Below are positions 1 to 7,218 of a stretch of DNA of 64,000 nucleotides, in pieces; position 1 is the stretch's first letter, and each line of letters begins with the position of its first letter. A model generated the notes under the pieces. It was not told the DNA's origin, searched no databases, and worked only from the letters and a program-made list of their open reading frames with translations. The translations under genes were made by a program, and so were the position numbers. This DNA is from Mycobacterium sp. E2733 (lineage in GTDB: Bacteria; Actinomycetota; Actinomycetes; Mycobacteriales; Mycobacteriaceae), in contig NZ_LZJZ01000013.1 in assembly GCF_001667585.1 (NCBI RefSeq), positions 1-64,000 on the forward strand. Reading direction: 5' to 3'.

Positions 1-69
1 ACTGCTCAGCAGTCGCGCGATCCCGTTCACAGGGGGCGCAAAGGTAAGCCATAGCGGCGGCTCAGCGCC

Positions 70-828
70 GTGCGCATACTGGACCTTGTGACACAACCCC
101 GATCCTCCGTCGAGCGGGTGGTCATGTGTCGTGCCGACGGGAATCCGATCAACGTATTGGTCGTGGACGACGAGTCGGTCCTGGCCGAAATGGTGTCGAT
201 GGCGCTGCGCTACGAGGGCTGGAACATCGCCACCGCGAGCGACGGAGCGTCGGCTATCGCCGCCGCCCGCGCTCAACGCCCCGACGTGGTCGTCCTGGAT
301 GTGATGCTGCCCGATATGAGCGGGCTCGACGTCTTGCACAAGCTGCGCGAAGAGACCCCGCAGCTGCCCGTGCTCCTGTTGACGGCCAAGGATGCCGTGG
401 AAGACCGCATCGCCGGGTTGACCGCGGGCGGTGACGACTACGTCACCAAACCGTTCAGCATCGAAGAGGTGGTGCTGCGGCTGCGGGCGCTGTTGCGACG
501 CACCGGAGTGACGACGGTGGACAGCGGCGCACAGCTGGTGGTCGGTGATCTGGTGCTCGACGAAGACAGTCACGAGGTCACCCGGGCCGGTGAGCCAATT
601 GCGTTGACCTCTACCGAGTTCGAGTTACTTCGATTCATGATGCGCAACTCCAAGCGGGTGCTGAGCAAGGCCCAGATCCTCGACCGGGTGTGGAGCTACG
701 ACTTCGGCGGCAGGTCCAACATCGTCGAGCTCTACATCTCCTATCTGCGCAAGAAGATCGACAACGGTCGCGACCCCATGATCCACACGCTGCGTGGCGC
801 GGGTTATGTCCTCAAGCCGGCTCGCTAG
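70..828 (+). CDS. tcrX: Two-component response regulator TcrX
   Basis: OmpR/PhoB-type response regulator. The N-terminal receiver domain has the acidic pair (VVDDE), the phospho-acceptor Asp in VVLDVMLPDMSG (bases 298-300), the LLTAKD Thr region and the TKPF Lys. The C-terminal winged helix carries TSTEFELLRFM and ends YISYLRKKIDNG and HTLRGAGYVLKP. It forms a pair with the downstream sensor kinase, and order and sequence match what I recall of M. tuberculosis TcrX (Rv3765c). The start is uncertain: GTG at 70 gives 252 aa, while ATG at 124 gives 234 aa, the usual family length as I recall it, so the true start may be 124. It presumably binds DNA when phosphorylated by TcrY. Identity is strong; targets are not visible here. 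Confidence 0.93.
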   Translation: MRILDLVTQPRSSVERVVMCRADGNPINVLVVDDESVLAEMVSMALRYEGWNIATASDGASAIAAARAQRPDVVVLDVMLPDMSGLDVLHKLREETPQLPVLLLTAKDAVEDRIAGLTAGGDDYVTKPFSIEEVVLRLRALLRRTGVTTVDSGAQLVVGDLVLDEDSHEVTRAGEPIALTSTEFELLRFMMRNSKRVLSKAQILDRVWSYDFGGRSNIVELYISYLRKKIDNGRDPMIHTLRGAGYVLKPAR

Positions 829-987
829 GAGCGATCGCAAGCGCGGCGAAGCCGGGCGCAGCGGGTCGCGACCGATGGGTAGGAGCGATCGCAAGCGCGG
901 CGAAGCCGGGCGCAGCGGGTCGCGAACGATGGGTAGGAGCGATCGCAAGCGCGGCGAAGCCGGGCGCAGCGGGTCGCGACCGTTGGC
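826..987 (+). repeat. Three tandem 54-bp repeats at the tcrX/tcrY junction (MIRU-like)
   Basis: Three head-to-tail units begin at 826, 880 and 934, each opening TAGGAGCGATCGCAAGCGCG. They are nearly identical; the third diverges at its end, where ATGG becomes TTGG. The first unit starts on the tcrX stop codon. The period of 54 bp is 18 codons, so the tcrY frame stays open and each unit encodes an Arg/Gly/Ser-rich 18-residue peptide. The first two units each carry an in-frame ATG (875 and 929). A related copy lies in front of tadA at 23291-23332. Size, position at a tight gene junction and overlap with stop and start signals resemble mycobacterial interspersed repetitive units; assignment to that family is inference. 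Confidence 0.9.
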
Positions 988-2485
988 CGGCGCGCGACGG
1001 GCCTGGTCCCTGCGGCTGCGGTTGCTGGTCGGGCAGATCGTCGTGCTGGCCATCGTGTGCGTCGGCATCACCGCGGTGACCGAGCTGGCGCTGAACCACC
1101 ACCTGGTGAAGCAGCTCGACGGGCAACTCGCCGGCACGTCGTTCCGATCGGCGCTGATGTACCCCGAACCGAACCGTCCGGGATGGCGGCGCGAGCACTC
1201 CTACAATCCGCGGCCGGGCCCGGGCCCGCGATTCCTGGACGCCCCCGGTCAGCCGGCGGGCATGGTGGCCGCGGTGGTCAACCATGGCAAAACGGTGGAC
1301 GCCGGCTACCTGACCAGCAGCGGCGCGCGGGCCGCGCTGACCCAAACCGCCCAGGCCCAACTGGAGCAGATGGCCGACAGCCGCACGCCGGTCACCCTGA
1401 ACCTGGACGGCCTCGGCCGATATCGGGTGGTCGCGGCCCCGAGCCGAAACGGGGGCGACACCATCGTCACCGGGCTCTCCATGGCCAACGTCGACGCCAC
1501 CCTCATCCGGATGCTGATCATCTTCGGCATCGTCACCGTGATAGCGCTGGCGGCCGCGACGATAGCCGGCGTCGTCATCATCCGGCGGGCGCTCGCACCG
1601 CTGCGCCGCGTCGCGCAGACCGCGAGCCGGGTGGCCGACCTGCCGCTGGATCGTGGTGAGGTCGAGCTCCCGCTCCGGGTGCGTGAATCCGACGCCAACC
1701 CCGCCACCGAGGTCGGCCAGCTCGGGTCGGCCCTCAACCGGATGCTCGACCACATCGCGGCCGCGCTGTCGGCGCGGCAGGCCAGCGAGACGCGCGTCCG
1801 CCAGTTCGTCGCCGACGCCAGTCACGAACTGCGCACGCCGCTGGCCGCTATCCGCGGATACACCGAACTCACCCAGCGCATGGGTGACGACCGGGAGGCG
1901 GTCGAGCACGCGATGAGCCGGGTGGCCTCCGAGACCGAACGGATGACGCGCCTGGTCGAGGACCTGCTACTGCTCGCCCGGCTCGACTCCGGCCGGCCGC
2001 TGGAACGCGAGCCGGTCGATTTGTCCCGGGTGGCGGTCGACGCGGTCAACGACGCGCATGTCGCCGGGCCGGACCATCAGTGGGAGCTCGACCTGCCCGA
2101 GGAACCCGTGATCGTCACCGGCGATGCGGCCCGGCTGCACCAGGTGCTGAGCAATCTGCTCGCCAACGCCCGCCTGCACACCGGCGCGGGCACGGTCGTG
2201 ACCACCCGGTTGAGCACCGAGCCGGCGGGCACCGTGTTGCAGGTCATCGACAACGGCCCCGGCATCCCGGCGGCGCTTCAGTCGGAAGTGTTCGAGCGGT
2301 TCGCCCGCGGGGATACCTCGCGTTCCCGAAAGGGCGGGAGCACCGGGCTGGGCCTGGCGATCGTCTCCGCGGTCGTCAAGGCCCACAACGGGACTATTGC
2401 GGTGAACAGTTCACCCGGCCATACCGAGTTCACGGTGCGGTTGCCACTCAACGGGTGGCAACCGCCCGCGTCCTCGGCTAGCTAG
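875..2485 (+). CDS. tcrY: Sensor histidine kinase TcrY
   Basis: Membrane sensor kinase partner of TcrX. After a basic N-terminus come TM1 ([19 protein letters not shown]), an extracytoplasmic loop of about 130 residues, TM2 ([20 protein letters not shown]) and a HAMP linker. The dimerisation domain has the phospho-acceptor His in [12 protein letters not shown] (bases 1823-1825). The ATPase domain has N box ([12 protein letters not shown]), G1 (DNGPGIP), F box (FERFARG) and G2 (GLGLAIV). The start is unclear because the tandem repeats keep the frame open: GTG 794, ATG 806, ATG 875, ATG 929 and TTG 983 are all possible and none has a good ribosome site. Any start before 983 adds repeat-encoded residues to the cytoplasmic N-terminus. 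The 3' end overlaps lpqH by 8 bp, tail to tail. Confidence 0.92.
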   Translation: MGRSDRKRGEAGRSGSRTMGRSDRKRGEAGRSGSRPLAGARRAWSLRLRLLVGQIVVLAIVCVGITAVTELALNHHLVKQLDGQLAGTSFRSALMYPEPNRPGWRREHSYNPRPGPGPRFLDAPGQPAGMVAAVVNHGKTVDAGYLTSSGARAALTQTAQAQLEQMADSRTPVTLNLDGLGRYRVVAAPSRNGGDTIVTGLSMANVDATLIRMLIIFGIVTVIALAAATIAGVVIIRRALAPLRRVAQTASRVADLPLDRGEVELPLRVRESDANPATEVGQLGSALNRMLDHIAAALSARQASETRVRQFVADASHELRTPLAAIRGYTELTQRMGDDREAVEHAMSRVASETERMTRLVEDLLLLARLDSGRPLEREPVDLSRVAVDAVNDAHVAGPDHQWELDLPEEPVIVTGDAARLHQVLSNLLANARLHTGAGTVVTTRLSTEPAGTVLQVIDNGPGIPAALQSEVFERFARGDTSRSRKGGSTGLGLAIVSAVVKAHNGTIAVNSSPGHTEFTVRLPLNGWQPPASSAS

Positions 2486-2954
2486 AGCAATTGACGTCGA
2501 TTTCGAAAGGCTTGTTCACCGGTTGCATCGGGTTGGCCATGTCGACCCCGGTGGCCGTCCCGGTGATCTTGTAGCTGTTGCCGTTCTTCTCGGCGGAGGC
2601 GTTGCCCTGGCCGGTCCCGGAGGTGTAGCCCAGCGTCACGCCGTTGACGTTGCCCAGCCCCACCGACTTCACCTGGGGCGGGTTGGCGTCGGTCAGCACG
2701 GCGGCGATGCCGGTCGCTGCGCCACCGATCGCGATGTTGGTGTTGCCGCCCGCCGTGGTGCAGACGACGGAGCCGCTCACGTTCTGGTCCTTGCCGTCGA
2801 TGATGACCTTTGTTCCGCTGGCAGCGCCCGCCGAGGTGTTCACCGCGGAGCTGGTGCCCGAACCGCCCGAACTCGACTTATTGCTGGAACAGCCGGAAAT
2901 ACCGGCGGCCAGAACTGCCGCTCCAGCCACCGCGACCATCAGTCCACGCTTCAC
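2478..2954 (-). CDS. lpqH: 19 kDa lipoprotein antigen LpqH
   Basis: Secreted lipoprotein of 158 aa. The signal peptide [18 protein letters not shown] is followed by a lipobox (ISGC), giving a lipidated Cys at about residue 22, then a Ser/Gly/Thr-rich stretch and a compact domain with two further cysteines (VVCTTAGG and the C-terminal NCSS). This is the mycobacterial LpqH pattern, a surface glycolipoprotein and TLR2 ligand in M. tuberculosis. The start is GTG with a clear AAAGGAG ribosome site six bases upstream. It lies tail to tail with tcrY and divergent from the alkyl sulfatase, as in the M. tuberculosis arrangement. Confidence 0.96.
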   Translation of the reverse strand: MKRGLMVAVAGAAVLAAGISGCSSNKSSSGGSGTSSAVNTSAGAASGTKVIIDGKDQNVSGSVVCTTAGGNTNIAIGGAATGIAAVLTDANPPQVKSVGLGNVNGVTLGYTSGTGQGNASAEKNGNSYKITGTATGVDMANPMQPVNKPFEIDVNCSS

Positions 2955-3131
2955 ATGTTCTCCTTTGCCCGAAAGTTGCGACCCTCGGCATTGAGGGCCG
3001 TCTGGGGCAGTATGCGGGTTAACTCAGCTGAGCACCCACGGTTCCGGTTAATTGTTTCCGTCTTCGTTGGTCACTTGACAAGATGAGCCACAACGCTTCG
3101 CGGAATGGTGTGTTGGTGGCACTGTATTGGC
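2955..3131. promoter_or_regulatory. Divergent intergenic region between lpqH and the alkyl sulfatase
   Basis: 177 bp separate the two divergent starts. The lpqH ribosome site is at the left edge. The middle is AT-richer than its surroundings and holds two similar words, GGTTAACT near 3017 and GGTTAATT near 3046, plus a 10-bp palindrome CTCAGCTGAG at 3023-3032. A TTGACA-like hexamer sits near 3076 on the + strand (cacTTGACAagatg), 56 bases before the sulfatase start. No regulator can be assigned. Confidence 0.4.
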
Positions 3132-5006
3132 GTGGAACGCACACCCCCCACCGCAGTCATCGAGGCGGCGCATCGCGCGCACTCACTGCCATTCCACGAC
3201 GACACGGATTTTCATGACGCCGATCGCGGATTCATCGCCGCCTTGTCCCCGTGCGTCATCAAGGCGGCCGACGGACGCGTGGTCTGGGACAACGACGCCT
3301 ACTCGTTCCTCGGTGGTTCGGCCCCGGTGTCGGTGCATCCCAGCCTCTGGCGGCAGTCCACCCTGGCCGCCAAACAGGGCCTCTACGAAGTGGTTCCGGG
3401 CATCTACCAGGTCCGTGGCCTCGACATCTCCAACGTCACGTTCGTCGAGACCGACACCGGCATCATCGTCATCGACCCACTGGTGTCCACGGAGGTCGCG
3501 GCGGCGGCGCTGGAGCTGTATCGCGGGCACCGCGGGGGCGACCGTCCCGTTGTCGCGGTCATCTACACCCACAGCCACGTCGACCACTTCGGCGGCGTGC
3601 TGGGCGTCACCTCACAGGCGGACGTGGACGCCGGCGCGGTGGTCGTGCTGGCGCCGGAAGGCTTCGTCGAGCATGCGGTCCGGGAGAACGTCTACGCCGG
3701 TCCGGCCATGACGCGCCGGGCGACGTACATGTACGGCACCCTGCTGCCGCGCGGGCCCCGCGACCAGGTGGGGTGCGGGCTGGGCCAGGCACCGTCCACG
3801 GGTGAGGTGGCGATCATCGTCCCCACCGTCGATGTCCGCGAGACCGGCGAGAAGCACACCATCGACGGCGTGGAGATCGAGTTCCAGATGGCGCCGGGCA
3901 CCGAGGCGCCCGCCGAAATGCACTTCTACTTCCCGCGTTTCCGCGCGCTGTGCATGGCCGAGAACGCCACCCACAACCTGCACAACCTGCTGACCCTGCG
4001 CGGCGCCCTGGTCCGCGACCCGCACGCCTGGTCCGGCTACCTCACCGAGGCGATCGACACCTTCGCCGACCGTGCCGACGTGGTGTTCGCCTCCCATCAC
4101 TGGCCGACCTGGGGACGGGAGAGCATCGTCGAATTCCTGTCGCTGCAGCGCGACATGTATGCCTACCTGCACGACCAGACGCTGCGACTGCTCAACCGGG
4201 GCTACACCGGGGTCGAGATCGCGGAGATGTTCCAGATGCCGCCGGCGCTCGAGCGGGCCTGGCACACCCACGGGTATTACGGGTCGGTCAGCCACAACGT
4301 GAAGGCCATCTACCAGCGCTACATGGGCTGGTTCGACGGCAACCCGGCCCGGTTGTGGCCGCATCCGCCCGAGGCCCTCGCGCCGCGTTACGTCGAGGCG
4401 ATGGGCGGAATCGACCGGGTGGTCGAGCTGGCCCAGAAGGCGTTCGACGCCGGTGACTTCCGTTGGGCGGCAACGCTGCTGGATCACGTCATCTTCACCG
4501 ACAGCGGGCATGCCGGTGCCCGAGCGCTGTGCGCCGACACGCTCGAGCAGCTGGCCTACGGCGCCGAGAACGCCACGTGGCGCAACTTCTTCCTCAGTGG
4601 CGCAACCGAATTGCGTGAGGGGAACTTCGGCACCGCCGCTCAGGTCGCCTCGCCCACCATGCTCTCGCAGCTGACCCCGGAGCAGATCTTCGACAGCCTC
4701 GCCATCCGGGTCGACGGGCCGCGCAGCTGGGATCTCGACATCGCCATCGACATCGCCTTCGCCGATCTGGCCGCCAATTACCGGCTCACCCTGCGCAACG
4801 GGGTGCTCGTGTACCGCAAGGCGGCGGCCGAGCCCGCGACGGTGACCGTCACGGTCGAGCTGGAGAGCAAGTCCCGGCTACTGACGGCGGCGTTGGGCGA
4901 CTTCGCCTCGGCCGGGCTGCAGATATCCGGTGACCAGGCGGCGCTGCGGGCGTTCCTGGGCGTGCTGGATCAGCCGGACCCGAGCTTCGACATCGTCACG
5001 CCGTGA
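3132..5006 (+). CDS. Alkyl sulfatase-like metallo-beta-lactamase-fold hydrolase (Rv3762c-like)
   Basis: Predicted zinc hydrolase of the type III alkyl sulfatase (SdsA1/BDS1) family, about 624 aa, which removes sulfate from alkyl sulfate esters in characterised members. The N-terminal metallo-beta-lactamase domain shows the complete metal motif THSHVDH followed by FGG, and a conserved MAENATHNLHN segment typical of the family. The middle is the dimerisation region (SLQRDMYAYLHDQTLRLLNRG, WFDGNPARLWPHPP) and the end is an SCP2-like domain (LTPEQIFDSLAIRVDG, DIAFADLAANYRLTLRNG). GTG at 3132 is preferred because the following sequence (ERTPPTAVIEAAHRAH) matches the family N-terminus as I recall it; an in-frame start at 3105 would add nine residues. 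It stands alone, convergent with the PIG-L gene. Confidence 0.88.
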   Translation: MERTPPTAVIEAAHRAHSLPFHDDTDFHDADRGFIAALSPCVIKAADGRVVWDNDAYSFLGGSAPVSVHPSLWRQSTLAAKQGLYEVVPGIYQVRGLDISNVTFVETDTGIIVIDPLVSTEVAAAALELYRGHRGGDRPVVAVIYTHSHVDHFGGVLGVTSQADVDAGAVVVLAPEGFVEHAVRENVYAGPAMTRRATYMYGTLLPRGPRDQVGCGLGQAPSTGEVAIIVPTVDVRETGEKHTIDGVEIEFQMAPGTEAPAEMHFYFPRFRALCMAENATHNLHNLLTLRGALVRDPHAWSGYLTEAIDTFADRADVVFASHHWPTWGRESIVEFLSLQRDMYAYLHDQTLRLLNRGYTGVEIAEMFQMPPALERAWHTHGYYGSVSHNVKAIYQRYMGWFDGNPARLWPHPPEALAPRYVEAMGGIDRVVELAQKAFDAGDFRWAATLLDHVIFTDSGHAGARALCADTLEQLAYGAENATWRNFFLSGATELREGNFGTAAQVASPTMLSQLTPEQIFDSLAIRVDGPRSWDLDIAIDIAFADLAANYRLTLRNGVLVYRKAAAEPATVTVTVELESKSRLLTAALGDFASAGLQISGDQAALRAFLGVLDQPDPSFDIVTP

Positions 5007-5041
5007 GGCCTTTCGCCGGCTCCCTCTCCGAGGCCGGCCGA

Positions 5042-5827
5042 TCACCAGCCGACGAGACTGCTGGCGCTAGGCGACGTAAGCCAGGCGGTGATGTCGCGGT
5101 CGGACAGGTCGGTAAAAGGTTGGGCTGGACATATGCGGCGAGGTCGGCCGGCGAGCCATCGCCCGCGGCGGTATCCGGTCTCGGTGAATAGTTCCATGAA
5201 CTCTTCGGTGAAGCTGTTGGCGCTGCCGAAGCCGAAGATCTGCTCGGCACCGAGAACGGCGGCCGCCATGGAACGTCCGCGTACCAGCCGGCGGTAGTCG
5301 TTGCGGGTGCATTCGCCGTCATAATACGACACCAGCTTCTGAGCAGCTTCCATCAATTCCGCATCGAAGGGCAGACAGGCGGTCGGCAGTGCCAGGGGCC
5401 CCCAGATCGCGTACATCCACCACACCGCATCGTCGCCGAACTTGGCCGCCGCCGCGGCGGTTGCCCGCCCCACAGCCTCATGTCGCGGATGTTTGTCGTG
5501 CGGCGAGGCCGATATCAGCAGTAGCGGCCCGCGCACTTCGCGAGCCACATCGGTCAACGCGGCCGCGACTCCGGCCTCTAACACGGTGGGGTCGGCGTCG
5601 ACGAGGTGGTCCAATACGACAACACGGAACCCGGCGAACTCGCCGGCTGCCACCGCTTCTGCTCTTCTTCTCGACCTGTCGGCCTTCGCAGTACCAAGGG
5701 AGGCCACGACGTTGGTCACGCGAAAGCCTTGCTGGCGAAGCGCCATCAGAGCCGCCGGGCAGCCTACGGCTTCATCATCGGGATGCGCACCCACATGTAC
5801 GATGCTCACCTTTCCGATGTCTGTCAC
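5042..5827 (-). CDS. PIG-L family N-acetylglucosaminyl deacetylase
   Basis: Zinc-dependent deacetylase of the PIG-L/LmbE family (MshB-like fold), about 261 aa. It shows the metal and catalytic motif AHPDDE near the N-terminus, the following RRRAEAVAAGE helix, and the distal histidine motif HDKHPRHEAVG. Family members deacetylate GlcNAc-linked substrates; the substrate here is unknown. GTG at 5827 lies 22 bases after the stop of the upstream IMPase-like gene; an in-frame ATG at 5926 would overlap that gene by 77 bases and is less likely. The two genes almost certainly form one transcript. This is not the housekeeping mshB, whose context differs. Codon choice is less GC-biased than the neighbours, which suggests transfer. 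Confidence 0.87.
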   Translation of the reverse strand: MTDIGKVSIVHVGAHPDDEAVGCPAALMALRQQGFRVTNVVASLGTAKADRSRRRAEAVAAGEFAGFRVVVLDHLVDADPTVLEAGVAAALTDVAREVRGPLLLISASPHDKHPRHEAVGRATAAAAAKFGDDAVWWMYAIWGPLALPTACLPFDAELMEAAQKLVSYYDGECTRNDYRRLVRGRSMAAAVLGAEQIFGFGSANSFTEEFMELFTETGYRRGRWLAGRPRRICPAQPFTDLSDRDITAWLTSPSASSLVGW

Positions 5828-5849
5828 GGCGCCTCGCTGACGTCGCTCA

Positions 5850-6881
5850 CTAGTGGAGTCCTCCCCACGCGATGTAGCCAGGGACCGGTTTGTAGTTTGG
5901 GTTGAGTTCGAGACCGTTGGCTTCATACAGTGCCAGATAATTCATCGGCTCACCCGTGAGATCGGTAGTGACGCCGCCAAGCAGTTGGTGGGGTATCAAA
6001 AGCGCTGAGTCATGCAGCGTGACGTTACGAGGTTCGATGAGTGCCCCGACTTCGCCACCCACCAACGCAGGGGCCAACGGAGTGCCGCCGGCGGTGTAGA
6101 ACCTGCGAAACGTGCCAATCCCGCGTTCCTTCGCGACCTCGAGAACCTGCTTGTAACGCTCCTCGGTGTGGGCCACGGCAGCGATGACGTCCGCCGAGCG
6201 AGACCACGTCCGCTTGTGCACTTTCCTTTCCGCCATATATTGGGGGTATTCGAAAAATACGTGGCCTTGGACTAGCGGGTAAGCGCGCAGTGTGTGATCG
6301 AACCTGCTGTTGTTCGTCCAGCTGATGATGCCTTGCGGCGTTGCGATCGCCCCGGCAAGGTGGTGTGCCCGGAGACCCCACTCTGCCCTGCGCACCTGGT
6401 CAATGCAGACCACCGAGGAGTATCCCGTCCAGAACGCTACAGAGTTACTGGTCCCGTCCAGGGCGTCCAGTCGAAGAAGATAGCGGTCGTTCTCCAGCAG
6501 GATGGTGGTCGCTGACGCCTCTTCACCGCAGAAGGTCAGTTTATCCTCGTTGACTCCCAAATTCCGGGCGAGCTCGTGGCGCAATGAGCCAATTGCGGCG
6601 TCCCGCGCGTACAGGTCCAGCGGTATGGCCGGGTCGCCCGGATGAGCGGAGTCTTTGTTCACAGCAGGATATGTCGGGCGGTCAGCAAATTCGTCTTGGT
6701 CGAACACGGCCAACAACGCCAATACGATCGTGTGCTGCGCGGCTTTAGACGCAGCAACGGCCGCACGGCGCGCGAATTCCACCCTGGTGTCAAGCTGATC
6801 CGTCAGAGACGCCGGGAGCTGGCCGGCTCGTGTGCTCCTGGTTGACGTTGACGGCTTGTCTGTTTTCGTGTGGCGCGGCAT
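5850..6881 (-). CDS. Inositol monophosphatase-like phosphatase
   Basis: 343 aa protein with the metal-site pattern of the IMPase/FBPase superfamily. A glutamate pair (FCGEEAS) is followed by RLDALDGTSN, equivalent to the canonical DPLDGTTN, and later by a C-terminal LHDSALLIPHQLLGGVTTD matching the canonical WDxAAxxLLxxEAGG region. All metal-binding carboxylates appear present, so it may be an active sugar- or inositol-phosphate phosphatase. The N-terminal 45 residues are basic and Ser/Thr-rich. The ribosome site GGGAGGAACACCG precedes the ATG. It is first in a two-gene unit with the PIG-L deacetylase and divergent from the large membrane protein. Overall similarity to typical IMPases looks distant; the assignment rests on motif order. 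Confidence 0.7.
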   Translation of the reverse strand: MPRHTKTDKPSTSTRSTRAGQLPASLTDQLDTRVEFARRAAVAASKAAQHTIVLALLAVFDQDEFADRPTYPAVNKDSAHPGDPAIPLDLYARDAAIGSLRHELARNLGVNEDKLTFCGEEASATTILLENDRYLLRLDALDGTSNSVAFWTGYSSVVCIDQVRRAEWGLRAHHLAGAIATPQGIISWTNNSRFDHTLRAYPLVQGHVFFEYPQYMAERKVHKRTWSRSADVIAAVAHTEERYKQVLEVAKERGIGTFRRFYTAGGTPLAPALVGGEVGALIEPRNVTLHDSALLIPHQLLGGVTTDLTGEPMNYLALYEANGLELNPNYKPVPGYIAWGGLH

Positions 6882-7005
6882 CGGTGTTCCTCCCTACACG
6901 CCCGTGCGACCTTTCCCCGATTGAAGCCTACGACGAGAGGGCATAACCGGTTTAGCGAATTGCGCGCTGCTGCTGATTCGCGCCGCCAAGGCGACCCCTA
7001 GCAGG

Positions 7006-7218
7006 ATGTTGCGGCGGCCTTACACAAAGGTGGCCTTTGCTCGGCAAGACGGTTCGCCGACCGGCCGCCTACAGATCGACGGGGGTGTGGCTTGCCAAGG
7101 CGAACTGCTGAAAAACGAGGACGGTCCACCGGAAGCCACCGATGGCGACGATTGGCATTTGGTGCCGTGCCCCTTTTTGAGCGCACTCGGGCGCGCCGTC
7201 GGCCGCGGTCATGGCTGA
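7006..7218 (+). CDS. Possible small protein translationally coupled to the downstream NTPase-like gene
   Basis: Short frame of 70 aa whose TGA stop (7216-7218) overlaps the ATG of the large downstream gene as TGATG. That overlap is the main reason to consider it real. The product is acidic in its second half (GELLKNEDGPPEATDGDDWH) and has no recognisable domain or signal peptide. No convincing ribosome site precedes the ATG. The same stretch is also open in the frame of the large gene (start at 7092), so it may be only leader sequence. Low confidence. Confidence 0.25.
   Translation: MLRRPYTKVAFARQDGSPTGRLQIDGGVACQGELLKNEDGPPEATDGDDWHLVPCPFLSALGRAVGRGHG

Noticed and set aside
826..987. CRISPR array
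   Set aside because: Units are contiguous, with no unique spacers, and they are in frame with coding sequence.
812..1909. Long minus-strand frame through the tcrXY repeats and tcrY, with a repeated peptide
   Set aside because: Shadow of a clear histidine kinase in high-GC DNA; the repeated peptide only reflects the 54-bp repeats. No ribosome site or domain.
3023..3032. CTCAGCTGAG palindrome as regulator site
   Set aside because: Ten bases is too short to separate from chance in a 177-bp gap; kept only as a note.
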